A stretch of DNA of 64,000 nt from Marvinbryantia sp. (lineage in GTDB: Bacteria > Bacillota > Clostridia > Lachnospirales > Lachnospiraceae), in contig JAEDFS010000002.1 in the NCBI GenBank assembly GCA_016297895.1, positions 50,826 through 114,825 on the forward strand, read 5' to 3'. The notes below the pieces were generated by a model. That model was given only the letters and a program-made list of their open reading frames with translations. It was not told the DNA's origin and did no database searches. This document shows positions 35,894-47,096 of this stretch, piece by piece; within the stretch, counting starts at the first letter, position 1; each line of letters begins with the position of its first letter. Both the position numbers and the translations under genes were made by a program.

Positions 35894-36673
35894 TCAGTGT
35901 TCTTTTGCTGCATTGCAGGGTGGATTTTTTACAGTATAATCAAAATTTTTAAAATATCGCACATTCTGTGGAGTCCCTTTTGCAGGCGGCATTTCAAAGC
36001 CGGGGTACTTAACGACCGGATTGCTTTCTTTCTTTACCTTATCTAAAAATTCATCAGAAAGATTCAGAGCAGATTGCACGACTTCTTTTGGAGTCATTGC
36101 GATCCATTGGGCTAATGAAATGTCAGCAAAATGATTACTTTTAAATATTTCTAAAAAGATTACTTTTTCATCACCGATGTTCTGAACATAATGAAAATTA
36201 CCGACAGGAACATATCCGACATCACCAGCCTGGTAATTAAATGTCCTTGCTTTTGGACCGGGTTCAAAAACAGTCATTCTGGCTTTACCCTGAATGTAAT
36301 ACTGAAGTTCATCAGCATTTGAATGCCAGTGAATCTCTCTCATGCCACCAGGTTCAATCTCTACTAAAGCAGCAGTAGTTGAAGTGCAGGCTGGAAAATT
36401 ACTGTTATCCAGTATTCTTATGCTTCCTCCATCGGAAATGTTTTCCGGAATTGCATCGAACTCAGATTCATCACAACCAAAATTAGCAGACAATACATCG
36501 AGTGGAATATGTGAAAATAATTCGGAGATGGAAAAAGTATTGTCTTCGGAATAGCTTCCTTTATCAAAGATCATAAGAAATTCACAGCCTTCGTGCAGAC
36601 CCTGTATAGAGTGAGGAATGTTAGCCGGAAAGATCCATCCTTCCCCCGGTTTGCAATCGGCAATAAAAGTCCT
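35894..36673 (-). pseudogene. Decayed oxalate decarboxylase-like bicupin (C-terminal cupin retained)
   Basis: From the ATG at 36574 there is a 226-residue frame containing an intact cupin with [27 protein letters not shown] and [11 protein letters not shown], matching the second cupin of OxdC-type Mn-dependent decarboxylases. The same frame continues upstream through [20 protein letters not shown], the last strands of the first cupin, until a stop at 36674-36676. The rest of the first cupin is gone. A ribosome site and ATG near 36718 lead into another frame. So the gene has lost its N-terminal half and carries a frameshift; a single-cupin product is still possible. Confidence 0.7.
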
Positions 36674-36854
36674 TCATTTAATTTCTCCTGCATCCGTTCT
36701 GAAAAGTTTCTGTCCATGTTGTTTTGCTCCTTTTTTTCTATATATTTTTGACTTGAAGTCCTCAAAATATACTCTGAATGGGAATGATATGTATGACCAT
36801 TAGACTTACAGATGATCGAAGCTTCGGATGAGCAGATAAACTGCCGATTCTTTC

Positions 36855-36883
36855 TTGACAAATTGTTTTCCCTCGGCTATGAT
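36855..36883 (+). promoter_or_regulatory. Promoter of the valS T-box leader
   Basis: TTGACA at 36855-36860 and TATGAT at 36878-36883 with exactly 17 bp, predicting a start near 36890. Confidence 0.8.
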
Positions 36884-36889
36884 AAATAG

Positions 36890-37184
36890 CAGCAGAAAAA
36901 GATAAGGTTATGAGAAAGAGGAGTACATGCATGACCCTGACAGAGAGAAGATCTCAGCGGCTGAAAGGATCTTTCGGGAAGGATGGATGGAAGGTAGCTT
37001 TTGAACCGGGAATCTGAAGCGGAACGATTTCATCTCAGTTGATGAGACTTCGGTGAGTAGGGTTTCACGGCTGATCCCCGTTACAGGATGAATGAGATGC
37101 ACAGCCGGATTTGGTTGTGTAACAAAGGTGGTACCGCGGAAACTGTCGCCCTTTGCATACGAAAGTATGCAGAGGGTGTTTTTT
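36890..37184 (+). promoter_or_regulatory. T-box leader (valine tRNA-responsive)
   Basis: The T-box sequence AAAGGTGGTACCGCG lies at 37125-37139 and is followed by an intrinsic terminator: CGCCCTTTGCATAC (37147-37160) pairs across GAAA with GTATGCAGAGGGTG, then six T at 37179-37184. AGAGAGAAG and GCTGAAAGGATCTTTC near 36941-36974 fit stem I elements. Uncharged tRNA-Val would stabilise the antiterminator and switch valS on. The specifier codon is not certain; a GTA at 36994-36996 is one candidate. Confidence 0.9.
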
Positions 37185-37258
37185 ACGTCGCCCCGGTGCC
37201 GGAATGTGGAAGTGCAGAGCACGAAGCAATCTTTATAGTATTTTACAGGAGGAGAAAG

Positions 37259-39907
37259 ATGAGCAAGGAATTGGCAAAGACCTATGATCCAAAAGGTCTG
37301 GAAGACAGATTGTATCAGAAGTGGCTGGATAAAGGGTATTTTCATGCAAAGGTAAATCCTGATAAGAAACCGTTTACCATCGTGATGCCGCCCCCCAATG
37401 TAACAGGACAGCTTCATATGGGACATGCGCTGGATAACACGATGCAGGATATTCTGATCCGTTTTAAGAGAATGCAGGGTTATGAGGCTCTGTGGCAGCC
37501 GGGAACAGATCATGCGGCCATTGCGACAGAAGTGAAGGTCACCAACATGCTGAAGGAGCAGGGCATTGACAAGCATGAGATCGGCAGGGAAGAGTTCTTA
37601 AAACATGCATGGAAGTGGAAGGAAGAGTATGGCAGCCGTATTATCAATCAGCTTCACAAGCTGGGGGCTTCTGCTGACTGGGAGAGAGAACGGTTCACCA
37701 TGGACGAGGGATGTTCCAAAGCAGTAGAAGAAGTATTTGTGCGCCTGTATGAAAAAGGATGGATCTATAAAGGAAGCAGGATCATCAACTGGTGTCCGGT
37801 CTGCCAGACTTCTCTGTCTGATGCAGAGGTAGAGCATGAGGATCAGGATGGGTTCTTCTGGCATATTAATTATCCCATCGTGGGAGAGGAAGGCAGATAT
37901 GTGGAGATCGCCACTACACGTCCGGAGACACTCCTTGGAGATACCGCAGTGGCAGTGAACCCGCATGACGAGCGGTATTCAGATCTGGTGGGCAAGATGC
38001 TGGAGCTTCCGCTGACCGGCCGTCAGATTCCGGTGATCGCAGATGAGTATGTGGATAAGGAATTCGGAACAGGCTGTGTGAAGATCACACCGGCTCATGA
38101 CCCCAATGACTTTGAAGTGGGGAAACGCCATGATCTTCCGGAGATCTGCATTATGAATGATGATGCCACCATCAATGAGCTGGGCGGAAAGTATGCGGGA
38201 ATGGACCGCTATGAGGCTAGAAAGGCCATGGTGGAGGATCTGAAAGAGCTGGGTCTTCTTGTAAAAGTGGTTCCTCACAGCCATGCAGTAGGAACTCATG
38301 ACCGCTGCCATACGACGGTAGAGCCCATGGTAAAACCCCAGTGGTTTGTGAAGATGGGAGATATGGCGAAAGCAGCCATCGAGGTGCTGGAGAAAGGAGA
38401 ACTGACCTTTGTTCCGGAGCGCTTTGACAAGATCTATCTTCACTGGCTGGAGAATATCAAAGACTGGTGCATTTCCAGACAGCTCTGGTGGGGACACCGG
38501 ATCCCGGCATATTACTGCCAGGACTGCGGCGAGATGGTAGTACAAAGAGGCGGGGCACCTGAAAAATGTCCCAAGTGCGGAGGTACTCATTTTGTGCAGG
38601 ATGAAGATTCTCTGGATACCTGGTTCTCTTCCGCACTGTGGCCCTTCTCTACTCTTGGATGGCCGGACAAGACACCGGAACTTGAGTATTTCTACCCCAC
38701 AGATGTGTTGGTAACCGGATATGACATTATTTTCTTCTGGGTGATCCGAATGGTATTCTCCGGCGTGGAGCAGACCGGAAAATCTCCCTTCCACCATGTA
38801 CTGATCCATGGACTGGTGAGAGATTCTCTGGGACGCAAGATGAGTAAATCTCTCGGCAACGGAATCGATCCGCTGGAAGTTATTGACAAGTACGGCGCAG
38901 ATGCCCTGCGTCTGACCCTGATGACCGGAAATGCTCCGGGAAATGACATGCGTTTCTACTGGGAGAGAGTGGAAGCCAGCCGTAATTTTGCAAATAAGAT
39001 CTGGAATGCTTCCAGATTTATCATGATGAACCTGGAGAAGGCAGAGGTTCCTTCAGAAATGCCTGCAGATCAGATGACTTCCGCAGATAAATGGATCCTG
39101 TCCAAGGTGAACCGGCTTGCAAAAGATGTAACCGATAATATGGAAAAATACGAGCTGGGTATTGCGGTACAGAAGGTATATGATTTTATCTGGGAAGAAT
39201 TCTGTGACTGGTATATTGAGATGGTGAAACCCCGTCTTTACAATGATGAGGATACGACAAAGTCAGCGGCTCTCTGGACACTGAAAACCGTTCTCGGAAA
39301 TGCGTTGAAGCTGCTTCATCCGTATATGCCTTTCGTGACAGAGGAAATCTACTGTACTCTGAATCCGGAAGAAGAATCGATCATGATCGCTTCCTGGCCG
39401 GTATTTACGGAACAGTGGGATTATGCAGAGGAAGAAAGTGCTGTGGAGACGATCAAGGAAGCAGTCCGTGCGATCCGTAATGTGCGTACCGGAATGAATG
39501 TTCCGCCAAGCAAAAAAGCAAAGGTGTATGTGGTTTCTGAGAAAGAAAGCGTAAGAGAGATCTTTGAAGCCGGGAAGGTATTCTTTGCTTCTCTTGGATA
39601 TGCCAGTGAAGTGACGGTCCAGACAGATAAATCCGGAATCGGAGAGGATGCAGTGTCTGCAGTGATCCATGAAGCAGTGATCTATATGCCTTTTGCCGAA
39701 CTGGTCGATATTGAAAAGGAGATCGAGCGTCTGAAGAAGGAAGAGGAACGTCTCACGAAGGAGCTTGCCCGTGTAAACGGTATGCTGAGCAATGAAAAGT
39801 TTGTAAGCAAGGCTCCGGCTTCTAAGATCGAGGAAGAAAAAGGCAAGCTGGCAAAATACACGGATATGATGAATCAGGTAAAGGTGCGTCTGGCACAGCT
39901 TCAATAG
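37259..39907 (+). CDS. valS: Valyl-tRNA synthetase
   Basis: Class I aminoacyl-tRNA synthetase, 882 residues. HIGH motif as HMGH in [23 protein letters not shown] motif in [11 protein letters not shown], editing domain between, and a C-terminal coiled-coil ([29 protein letters not shown]). ATG 37259 follows AGGAGGAG. A frame open from 37088 runs through the T-box and is not coding. Controlled by the T-box upstream; addB follows after 14 bp. Confidence 0.96.
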   Translation: MSKELAKTYDPKGLEDRLYQKWLDKGYFHAKVNPDKKPFTIVMPPPNVTGQLHMGHALDNTMQDILIRFKRMQGYEALWQPGTDHAAIATEVKVTNMLKEQGIDKHEIGREEFLKHAWKWKEEYGSRIINQLHKLGASADWERERFTMDEGCSKAVEEVFVRLYEKGWIYKGSRIINWCPVCQTSLSDAEVEHEDQDGFFWHINYPIVGEEGRYVEIATTRPETLLGDTAVAVNPHDERYSDLVGKMLELPLTGRQIPVIADEYVDKEFGTGCVKITPAHDPNDFEVGKRHDLPEICIMNDDATINELGGKYAGMDRYEARKAMVEDLKELGLLVKVVPHSHAVGTHDRCHTTVEPMVKPQWFVKMGDMAKAAIEVLEKGELTFVPERFDKIYLHWLENIKDWCISRQLWWGHRIPAYYCQDCGEMVVQRGGAPEKCPKCGGTHFVQDEDSLDTWFSSALWPFSTLGWPDKTPELEYFYPTDVLVTGYDIIFFWVIRMVFSGVEQTGKSPFHHVLIHGLVRDSLGRKMSKSLGNGIDPLEVIDKYGADALRLTLMTGNAPGNDMRFYWERVEASRNFANKIWNASRFIMMNLEKAEVPSEMPADQMTSADKWILSKVNRLAKDVTDNMEKYELGIAVQKVYDFIWEEFCDWYIEMVKPRLYNDEDTTKSAALWTLKTVLGNALKLLHPYMPFVTEEIYCTLNPEEESIMIASWPVFTEQWDYAEEESAVETIKEAVRAIRNVRTGMNVPPSKKAKVYVVSEKESVREIFEAGKVFFASLGYASEVTVQTDKSGIGEDAVSAVIHEAVIYMPFAELVDIEKEIERLKKEEERLTKELARVNGMLSNEKFVSKAPASKIEEEKGKLAKYTDMMNQVKVRLAQLQ

Positions 39908-39921
39908 CGGGGAGGAAACTT

Positions 39922-42900
39922 ATGTCTCTGCAGCTGATATTGGGAAATTCCGGAAGCGGAAAATCATATCAACTATATCATAAAATTATTCAGGCTTCGA
40001 CGGAATCACCGGAAACCATGTTTCTGGTGATCGTACCGGAGCAGTTTACCATGCAGACCCAGCGGGAACTGGTGGGTCTGCACCCCAGCAGGGGGCTTTT
40101 GAATATAGATATTGTAAGCTTTCAGCGTCTGGCTCACAGGATCTTTGAAGAGGTGGGGGCAGACCGGCGTACGGTGCTGGAGGAGACCGGTAAGACGCTG
40201 CTGCTTCGCAGGGCAGCACTGAGAGAACAGGAACATCTGCGGATTTTAAAGGGGAATCTGAAGAAGCAGGGATATTTGCAGGAGGTAAAATCCCTGATCT
40301 CAGAACTGACCCAGTATGACATTGATGAAGAAAAAATGGAACGATTGCTGGAGTCTGCCGAGGGTAAACCCCAGCTTTATTATAAATTACAGGATATTCA
40401 GATCTTATATGAAAGTTTCCGGAGGGAGCTGGCGGGAAAGTACATAACGGCAGAGGAAACCCTGGATGCATTGTGTCAGGTGGCGGAGCAGTCAAAGATT
40501 CTCAAAGACTGCGTGATCGCCATGGACGGGTTTACCGGATTTACACCCATTCAGCAGAAGCTGCTGAAAAAACTTCTGGTGCTTGCAAAAAAGGTCTATA
40601 TCACGGTGACAATCGATACCGGAGAAGACATTACAAGGATCAGGGGAGAGCATGAACTGTTTTACCTGAGCAAGAAGACGATCCGAAGTCTGACCAATAT
40701 GGCACGGGAATCCGGGTGTGAGATCGAGACGCCCATGGAACTGCCGCGGGAAGTCAGTCCGAGATTTTCACAGAGTCCCAGGCTCCGTTTTCTGGAGGCA
40801 AATCTGTTCCGAAGCAAAAGGAGCAGAGAGTGGAAAGGCGGCGCAGAAGAAAAGAAAACTGCGATCTCTCTGCATGTTGCGGCAAACCCGGTGATGGAGG
40901 CTCATTTTGCTGCCAGGACGATCCGGCAGCTGGTGCAGCAGGGATATCGCTACCAGGATATTGCGGTGATCGTAGGAGATCTGCCCTCTTACCAGAATTA
41001 TATTCCAAGAGTGTTTGCAGCCTGTCAGATACCCTGCTTCCTGGATAATACCAGGTCTTTACTGGATAATCCCTTTGTGGAGCTGTTAAGAAGTGCACTG
41101 GATCTGGTACAGCAGGATTACAGGCGTTCCGCTGTGTTTCGTCTGCTTCGGACCGGTCTTTGTCCGGCAGACGCTGAAGAGACAGACCTTTTGGAAAATT
41201 ATGTGCTGGCCACGGGAATCAGAGGATTTTCTGCATGGAAAAAAGAGTTTTCCAGATGTCCGGACAGTTTTGAGGAAAGTCAGGTGCTGCGGTGTGAGGA
41301 ACTTCGCATCAGACTGATGGGGGCGTTGGAGCCTTTCACTGTCGTCATGCGGTCCAAGAAAACTACAGCCAGAGAAAAAACAGAGACTCTTTATGAGCTG
41401 GTCTGTCGTTTTGAGATCCAGAAAAAAATGGCCATATATGAGGAACAGTTCCGGCAGGAGAAAAAGCCGGAGCTTCAGAAGGAATATGCGCAGATCTACG
41501 GACTGGTCATGGGGCTGTTCGATAAAGTGGTGCAGCTGTTGGGAGAAGAAATTCTGAGTACAGAAGAATATACCGAAATTCTGGAAGCCGGGATCCGGGA
41601 GGAAAAAGTAGGGATCATTCCGCCTACGGCAGATCAGATTCAGGTAGGTGATCTGGAGAGAAGCCGTTTGAAGGATATCAAAGCTTTGATCTTTCTCGGA
41701 CTGAATGACGGATGGGTTCCTGCATCTGGAAAAGGCGGTGGCCTTCTTTCGGATATGGAACGGGAAATGCTGATGGATTCCCAGGTAGAGCTGGCTCCTA
41801 CGTCCAGACAGGACAGCTACATTCAGAAATTTTATCTGTATCTGAATCTGACAAAACCCTCAGAAAGACTCTATCTTTCCTGCAGTAAGGGGTCTATGGA
41901 CGGAAAAGTCCTGCGGCCATCCTATATTCTTCGGCAGGTGGGCCGTCTGTTTACGGATCTTAAGACAGAGGATGAGGATGAAAAACAGAGTCTGGAAGAA
42001 CGTGCTGTGACACCGGAAGACGGACTGGGATTTTTGGCGGAAGGATTCTGCAGACTGAGAAAGGAGCCGGCAGAGAGGAGCTGGCTTGAACTTTACAACT
42101 GGTACAGAAGCAGGGACGGATACCGGGAATGTGCAGAAAAACTGTTGGAGGCAGCTTTTGCAGCTTTTGATGACAGTGGGATCGGAAAGGAGGCAGCAAA
42201 GCGCCTCTACGGAGAGGTGCTGGTGAACAGTGTCAGCCGCCTGGAAAAGTTTGCGTCCTGTGCGTTTGCTCATTTTCTTCAATATGGACTCGGAATCCGG
42301 GAACGGGAGGAATATGATTTTCAACCGGCAGATATGGGGAATATCGTACATCAGGTGGTAGAGCTTTTTTCCGAGAGAGTGGAGAAAAGTGAATATGACT
42401 GGTTTACTCTTCCGGAAGAAGTACGGGAACGTATGGTAGAAGAGACCGTGGAGGAAGTGACAGCGGAATATGGCCAGAAAATTCTTCACAGCAGTGCCAG
42501 AAATGAGTCCATGATCCGGCGGATGAAGAGGATCCTTAAAAGAACCGCCTGGGCTCTGCAGGAACAGATCCGGTCCGGTCATTTTCAGCCGGTGGGATTC
42601 GAAGTGGCATTTTCCAGGGCAGAAAATCTGGATGCAGTGAATATTGCACTTTCCCGGGAAGAAAAGATGCGGCTGAGAGGGCGGATCGACCGGATCGATG
42701 TCTGTGAAAAGGATGACCAGGTGTATGTAAAGGTGATCGATTATAAGTCCGGAAATACCGGGTTTGACCTGGTGGCGCTTTACCACGGTCTTCAGCTTCA
42801 GCTTGTGGTCTATCTGGGGGCAGCGCTGGAAATGGAAAAGAGGATCCATCCGGACAAGGAGATCATTCCAGCCGGGATCTTTTATTATCATGTAAAAGAT

Positions 42901-43356
42901 CCCCTGGTGGAAGCAGAGAGCGGGGATACTCCGGAAAAGATCAATGGCAGGCTGCTGCGTGCCCTTCGGCCGGATGGTCTGGTTAATAAAGATCCGGATG
43001 TATATCAGGAGATGGACAGTGGTCTTGTACAGACTTCGGCAGTAATTCCGGTGTCGGTAAATAAGAACGGAACGCTGTCAAAGACCTCGAAGGCAGTGAG
43101 CAGAGAGCAGTTTGAACAGCTGACTTCCTTTGTGCATAAAAAGATCCGGGAGATCGGGAGACAGATCCTGGATGGGGAGATTGCCCCGATTCCTTATGAA
43201 AGAAAACAGCAGACAGGATGTGATTACTGTATGTACCGTTCTGTGTGCGGCTGGGATTCCAGAATTCCGGGGACCAGAAGAAAGAGATGGAAGGAAGAAA
43301 GCAAAGAGGAGATCTGGAGACAGATCTCTTCCCAGACAGAGAAAAAGGAGGAATAG
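39922..43356 (+). CDS. addB: ATP-dependent helicase/deoxyribonuclease subunit AddB
   Basis: 1144 residues. Subunit of the AddAB double-strand-break repair nuclease. Walker A GNSGSGKS at the N-terminus, and a C-terminal nuclease domain with VIDYKSG. The four iron-sulfur cysteines are visible: one in KFASCAFAHFLQYGLG and three in CDYCMYRSVC. GGGAGGA precedes the ATG; addA begins 5 bp after the stop. Confidence 0.95.
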   Translation: MSLQLILGNSGSGKSYQLYHKIIQASTESPETMFLVIVPEQFTMQTQRELVGLHPSRGLLNIDIVSFQRLAHRIFEEVGADRRTVLEETGKTLLLRRAALREQEHLRILKGNLKKQGYLQEVKSLISELTQYDIDEEKMERLLESAEGKPQLYYKLQDIQILYESFRRELAGKYITAEETLDALCQVAEQSKILKDCVIAMDGFTGFTPIQQKLLKKLLVLAKKVYITVTIDTGEDITRIRGEHELFYLSKKTIRSLTNMARESGCEIETPMELPREVSPRFSQSPRLRFLEANLFRSKRSREWKGGAEEKKTAISLHVAANPVMEAHFAARTIRQLVQQGYRYQDIAVIVGDLPSYQNYIPRVFAACQIPCFLDNTRSLLDNPFVELLRSALDLVQQDYRRSAVFRLLRTGLCPADAEETDLLENYVLATGIRGFSAWKKEFSRCPDSFEESQVLRCEELRIRLMGALEPFTVVMRSKKTTAREKTETLYELVCRFEIQKKMAIYEEQFRQEKKPELQKEYAQIYGLVMGLFDKVVQLLGEEILSTEEYTEILEAGIREEKVGIIPPTADQIQVGDLERSRLKDIKALIFLGLNDGWVPASGKGGGLLSDMEREMLMDSQVELAPTSRQDSYIQKFYLYLNLTKPSERLYLSCSKGSMDGKVLRPSYILRQVGRLFTDLKTEDEDEKQSLEERAVTPEDGLGFLAEGFCRLRKEPAERSWLELYNWYRSRDGYRECAEKLLEAAFAAFDDSGIGKEAAKRLYGEVLVNSVSRLEKFASCAFAHFLQYGLGIREREEYDFQPADMGNIVHQVVELFSERVEKSEYDWFTLPEEVRERMVEETVEEVTAEYGQKILHSSARNESMIRRMKRILKRTAWALQEQIRSGHFQPVGFEVAFSRAENLDAVNIALSREEKMRLRGRIDRIDVCEKDDQVYVKVIDYKSGNTGFDLVALYHGLQLQLVVYLGAALEMEKRIHPDKEIIPAGIFYYHVKDPLVEAESGDTPEKINGRLLRALRPDGLVNKDPDVYQEMDSGLVQTSAVIPVSVNKNGTLSKTSKAVSREQFEQLTSFVHKKIREIGRQILDGEIAPIPYERKQQTGCDYCMYRSVCGWDSRIPGTRRKRWKEESKEEIWRQISSQTEKKEE

Positions 43357-43361
43357 GATCC

Positions 43362-46300
43362 GTGGGAGTGACATGGACCGGTGAACAGAAAACGGTAATT
43401 GAACTGCGGGACTGCAACATCCTGGTTTCTGCGGCAGCAGGTTCCGGTAAAACGGCAGTGCTGGTGGAGCGAATTCTGTCAAAACTGACGGATCTGAATC
43501 ATCCGGTGGACATTGACCATCTGCTGATTGTGACGTTTACCAATGCGGCAGCAGGAGAGATGCGGGAGAGGATACGGGAGGCGCTGGAACAGAAACTGGA
43601 AGAGGAAGAGCTGGATCCCCGGATCCGGGAGCATCTGATCCGGCAGACTTCCCTGCTTCAGAATGCTCAGATCACTACGATCCACAGCTTCTGTCAGTAT
43701 GTGATACGGAATCATTTTCATACGATTGATCTGGATCCCGGGTTTCGGATCGCTGATGAGGGAGAACAGAAGCTTCTGAGAAATGATGTGCTGGAGTCCC
43801 TTCTGGAAGAACAGTATGGAGAAGACCGGGAAGAGTTCCAAAAGATGGCAGAGCAGTTCGCACCGGGAAGGGATGATAAGGAACTGGCAGGACTGATACA
43901 GCAGCTTTATGATTTTTCCATGAGTTTTCCATGGCCACGGGAGTGGCTTCGGGAATGTAAAAAAGCATATGAGCCTGAGACAGAAGAAGAGTTCCTGGAA
44001 TCAGACTGGGTACAGAGGCTGATGGAGCTGGTGAAGATGACGCTTCGGGATGTCAGAGATCAGGTGGAGGAGCTTCTTCGGATCTCCGTGGACGGAGACG
44101 GGCCTTATATGTATGAAGAGGCATTAAAATCGGACTGGCAGATGATCGATGATCTTTTAAGGACCAAAGATTACGGAGCATGCAGCCAGAGATTTGAATG
44201 GATGGAAAACTGGGCCAGGCTGTCAGCAAAAAAGGATGATCTGGTATCGGAGAGAAAAAGAGAACAGGTAAAGGAAGGAAGAGAACAGTATAAAAAAACG
44301 GTAAAAGATCTGAGAGAACAGTTTTTCTATGCACCGGCTGAAGAAATGTTTCATCAGATGAGACTGGCAGCGCCCGGGATAGAGGAGCTGCTGGATCTGA
44401 CAGGGCTGTTTGCTGAGCGGTTTGCAGAGGAAAAGAGAAAGAAGAATCTGATGGACTTTAATGATCTGGAGCATTTTGCACTGAAGATCCTGGTAAACAG
44501 GGAAGGGGACAGGATCTTAAAAACTCCGGTGGCTCAGGATTTTGCAGATCATTATGAGGAGATCATGATCGATGAATATCAGGACAGCAATCTGGTGCAG
44601 GAAATGATCCTGACCAGTATTTCCGGAATGGAACAGGACCGATACAATCTGTTTATGGTGGGCGATGTCAAACAGAGTATTTACCGGTTCCGTCTGGCCA
44701 GACCGGAGCTGTTTATGGAAAAATACAGAACCTACTCCATGGACAAGGGAAAATGCAGGAGAGTGGATCTTCATAAAAATTTCCGAAGCAGGGACCAGGT
44801 ACTTTCAGGTGTCAACTTTATCTTTGAGCAGATCATGGAGGAACAGCTGGGCGGCGTACAGTACGATGAAGCGGCAGCACTTTATCCGGGGGCGGTCTTT
44901 GAACCTTCTCCGGAACCGGATTTTTATGAGACAGAAGTTCTGCTGGTGGAAACAGACAGAGAAGAAGCAGACGAGGTGGATGAGACATCCAGGGAACTGG
45001 AAGCTCGTGCCGTGGGAAAACGGATTCTGGAAATGGTGGGAAAGGAACCTGTCCGGGATAAAAAAACAGGTACCTATCGGCCGGCGGAGTTTGGAGATAT
45101 GGTGATCCTTCTCCGATCTGTCAGCGGATGGGCAGAAGTATTCCGTGATGTGCTGGGAAAAATGGGAATTCCCGCCTGTACCGGATCCCGAACGGGATAT
45201 TTTTCGGCTCTGGAGATACAGACGGTATTGTCGTTCCTGAAAGTACTGGATAATCCGAAGCAGGATGTTCCACTGACGGCAGTGCTTCATTCCCCCATCG
45301 TGGGACTTTCCGGAAAGGAACTGGCTGATATCCGAAGCAGGCATCCAGATGTTCCGTACTGTCAAGCGTGTATGGAGGAGGAAAGTCTGAAGGACTTTTT
45401 TGCCATGGTGAGTGAATTGAGACAGAAGGCCGTATATCTGCCGACCCATGAGCTTCTCTGGGAGATCTATGACCGGACCGGATATGGAATGTATGCCTCC
45501 GCCATGCCGGGCGGAGAGCAGAGAAAAGCCAATCTGGATATGCTGGTGGAAAAGGCGATAGCCTTCGAAGCGGGAAGTTATCGGGGGCTCTATAATTTTA
45601 TCCGGTATATTGAGAATCTTCACAAATATGATGTGGATTTCGGAGAGGCTTCTGTGGAAACGGAGGAGGCAGGCTCGGTGCGGATCATGAGTATCCATAA
45701 GAGCAAGGGGCTGGAGTTCCCCATCGTATTTGTGTCTGCCCTGGGAAAACGGTTTAATCAGTCGGATGCCAGGGCCTCACTGGTGTTTCACGGAGATCTG
45801 GGAGTGGGATGTGACTGTACAGATCCCATTCTTCGTACCAGGACAGGGACTCTGTTTAAGGAACTTCTGAAGACTGAGATCAAGAGGGAAACGCTGGGAG
45901 AGGAACTTCGGGTGCTCTATGTGGCACTGACCAGAGCCAAAGAAAAGCTGATCCTGACCGGAACAGTGCCGAGTCTGGAGGAAAGACTGAAAAAATGGAC
46001 TCAGAACCAGAACCGCCGGGAGACCGTTCTGCCGGTGACCTTAAGATCAGCTGCATCTTCTTATCTGGACTGGATCATCCCGGCACTTGTGAGAAATCGG
46101 TGCTTTGAAGCGGAACTGAAGGCATGCGAATGGATGCCGGATGTTCGAAGCAGCTTATGGAACCGGGAAATATACGTAAGGATCTGTCCGGTGACGGTAG
46201 AAGACCTGATCGGAGAGGAAAGCAGACGCCGGGCAGAGTGCTGTATGACCAGGGAAGAACTGGAACATTTCCCGGAAGATGCGGTGGTGGATGAGACAGC

Positions 46301-47078
46301 AGCTGACTATCTGAAAGAGCAGTTTGGATTTTCCTATCCCTTTGCCGGAAGTCGGGATGTACCCAGTAAGGTCAGCGTTTCGGAACTGAAAAAGCTGAGC
46401 CAGGCCTCTGATATGGAGGAGGGAGCGGTACTTTACGAAGAGCCGGTACCTGTTCCTTTGATTCCGGAGTTCCTGAAAAAGGAACGGGAAGTATCTGCGG
46501 CCTCCAGAGGAACGATCTATCACAGGTTCATGGAATGCGTGGATCTTTCAGAGGTGATGCCGGAAAAACTTTTTACAGATTCCGGGCAGAGGAACATAGA
46601 AAAGACACAGCTTTTTGATAAAATAAAGCAGCAACTGGCAAAAATGACCGAACGGGGACAACTGACTGAGGAGGATGCAAAGCTGCTGGATCGAAAAAAG
46701 CTGGAACGGTTTTTTCTGTCTTCCATGGCATTTCGAATGGCAAAAGCAGACCGCTTTGGAAATCTCTTTCGGGAGCGTCAGTTTGTACTTGAGATGGATG
46801 CGGCGGCGATGGAAGCAGACTGGCCTGCAGGGGAACGAATTCTGATCCAGGGAATCATTGATGCCTATTTTATCGAGGACGATGAGATCGTTCTTCTGGA
46901 TTACAAGACAGATTCTGTGAAATTTCAGGAAGCATCTTCCCTCTTTGAGAAATATAGAGTACAATTAGACTATTATGAAAAGGCCCTGGAGAGACTGACA
47001 GGAAAGAGAGTGAAAGAAAAATATATCTATTCCTTCTGTCTCAACAGGGTTTTGGCTGATCCTGATCCGGAAGGGTAA
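43362..47078 (+). CDS. addA: ATP-dependent helicase/nuclease subunit AddA
   Basis: 1238 residues. UvrD-like helicase with Walker A AAAGSGKTAVLVERI, Walker B MIDEYQDSN, motif LHKNFRSR, HKSKGLEFP and VALTRAKEKLILTG, and a C-terminal RecB-type nuclease with LLDYKTD. GTG 43362 is preceded by AAGGAGGA at 43345-43352; a frame open from 43245 overlaps addB and is unlikely to be used. Forms AddAB with the preceding gene. Confidence 0.95.
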   Translation: MGVTWTGEQKTVIELRDCNILVSAAAGSGKTAVLVERILSKLTDLNHPVDIDHLLIVTFTNAAAGEMRERIREALEQKLEEEELDPRIREHLIRQTSLLQNAQITTIHSFCQYVIRNHFHTIDLDPGFRIADEGEQKLLRNDVLESLLEEQYGEDREEFQKMAEQFAPGRDDKELAGLIQQLYDFSMSFPWPREWLRECKKAYEPETEEEFLESDWVQRLMELVKMTLRDVRDQVEELLRISVDGDGPYMYEEALKSDWQMIDDLLRTKDYGACSQRFEWMENWARLSAKKDDLVSERKREQVKEGREQYKKTVKDLREQFFYAPAEEMFHQMRLAAPGIEELLDLTGLFAERFAEEKRKKNLMDFNDLEHFALKILVNREGDRILKTPVAQDFADHYEEIMIDEYQDSNLVQEMILTSISGMEQDRYNLFMVGDVKQSIYRFRLARPELFMEKYRTYSMDKGKCRRVDLHKNFRSRDQVLSGVNFIFEQIMEEQLGGVQYDEAAALYPGAVFEPSPEPDFYETEVLLVETDREEADEVDETSRELEARAVGKRILEMVGKEPVRDKKTGTYRPAEFGDMVILLRSVSGWAEVFRDVLGKMGIPACTGSRTGYFSALEIQTVLSFLKVLDNPKQDVPLTAVLHSPIVGLSGKELADIRSRHPDVPYCQACMEEESLKDFFAMVSELRQKAVYLPTHELLWEIYDRTGYGMYASAMPGGEQRKANLDMLVEKAIAFEAGSYRGLYNFIRYIENLHKYDVDFGEASVETEEAGSVRIMSIHKSKGLEFPIVFVSALGKRFNQSDARASLVFHGDLGVGCDCTDPILRTRTGTLFKELLKTEIKRETLGEELRVLYVALTRAKEKLILTGTVPSLEERLKKWTQNQNRRETVLPVTLRSAASSYLDWIIPALVRNRCFEAELKACEWMPDVRSSLWNREIYVRICPVTVEDLIGEESRRRAECCMTREELEHFPEDAVVDETAADYLKEQFGFSYPFAGSRDVPSKVSVSELKKLSQASDMEEGAVLYEEPVPVPLIPEFLKKEREVSAASRGTIYHRFMECVDLSEVMPEKLFTDSGQRNIEKTQLFDKIKQQLAKMTERGQLTEEDAKLLDRKKLERFFLSSMAFRMAKADRFGNLFRERQFVLEMDAAAMEADWPAGERILIQGIIDAYFIEDDEIVLLDYKTDSVKFQEASSLFEKYRVQLDYYEKALERLTGKRVKEKYIYSFCLNRVLADPDPEG

Positions 47079-47096
47079 AGAAATCGAGGAGTGATT

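Noticed and set aside
36571..36861. 96-codon minus-strand frame upstream of the cupin
   Set aside because: Its C-terminal part is an out-of-frame reading of the decayed first cupin; only its ATG and ribosome site near 36718 may be real relics.
37088..37258. N-terminal extension of valS
   Set aside because: Runs through the T-box and terminator; the ATG at 37259 has a strong ribosome site and gives the normal N-terminus.
41860..42891. 343-codon open frame opposite addB
   Set aside because: Shadow of addB; no start signals.
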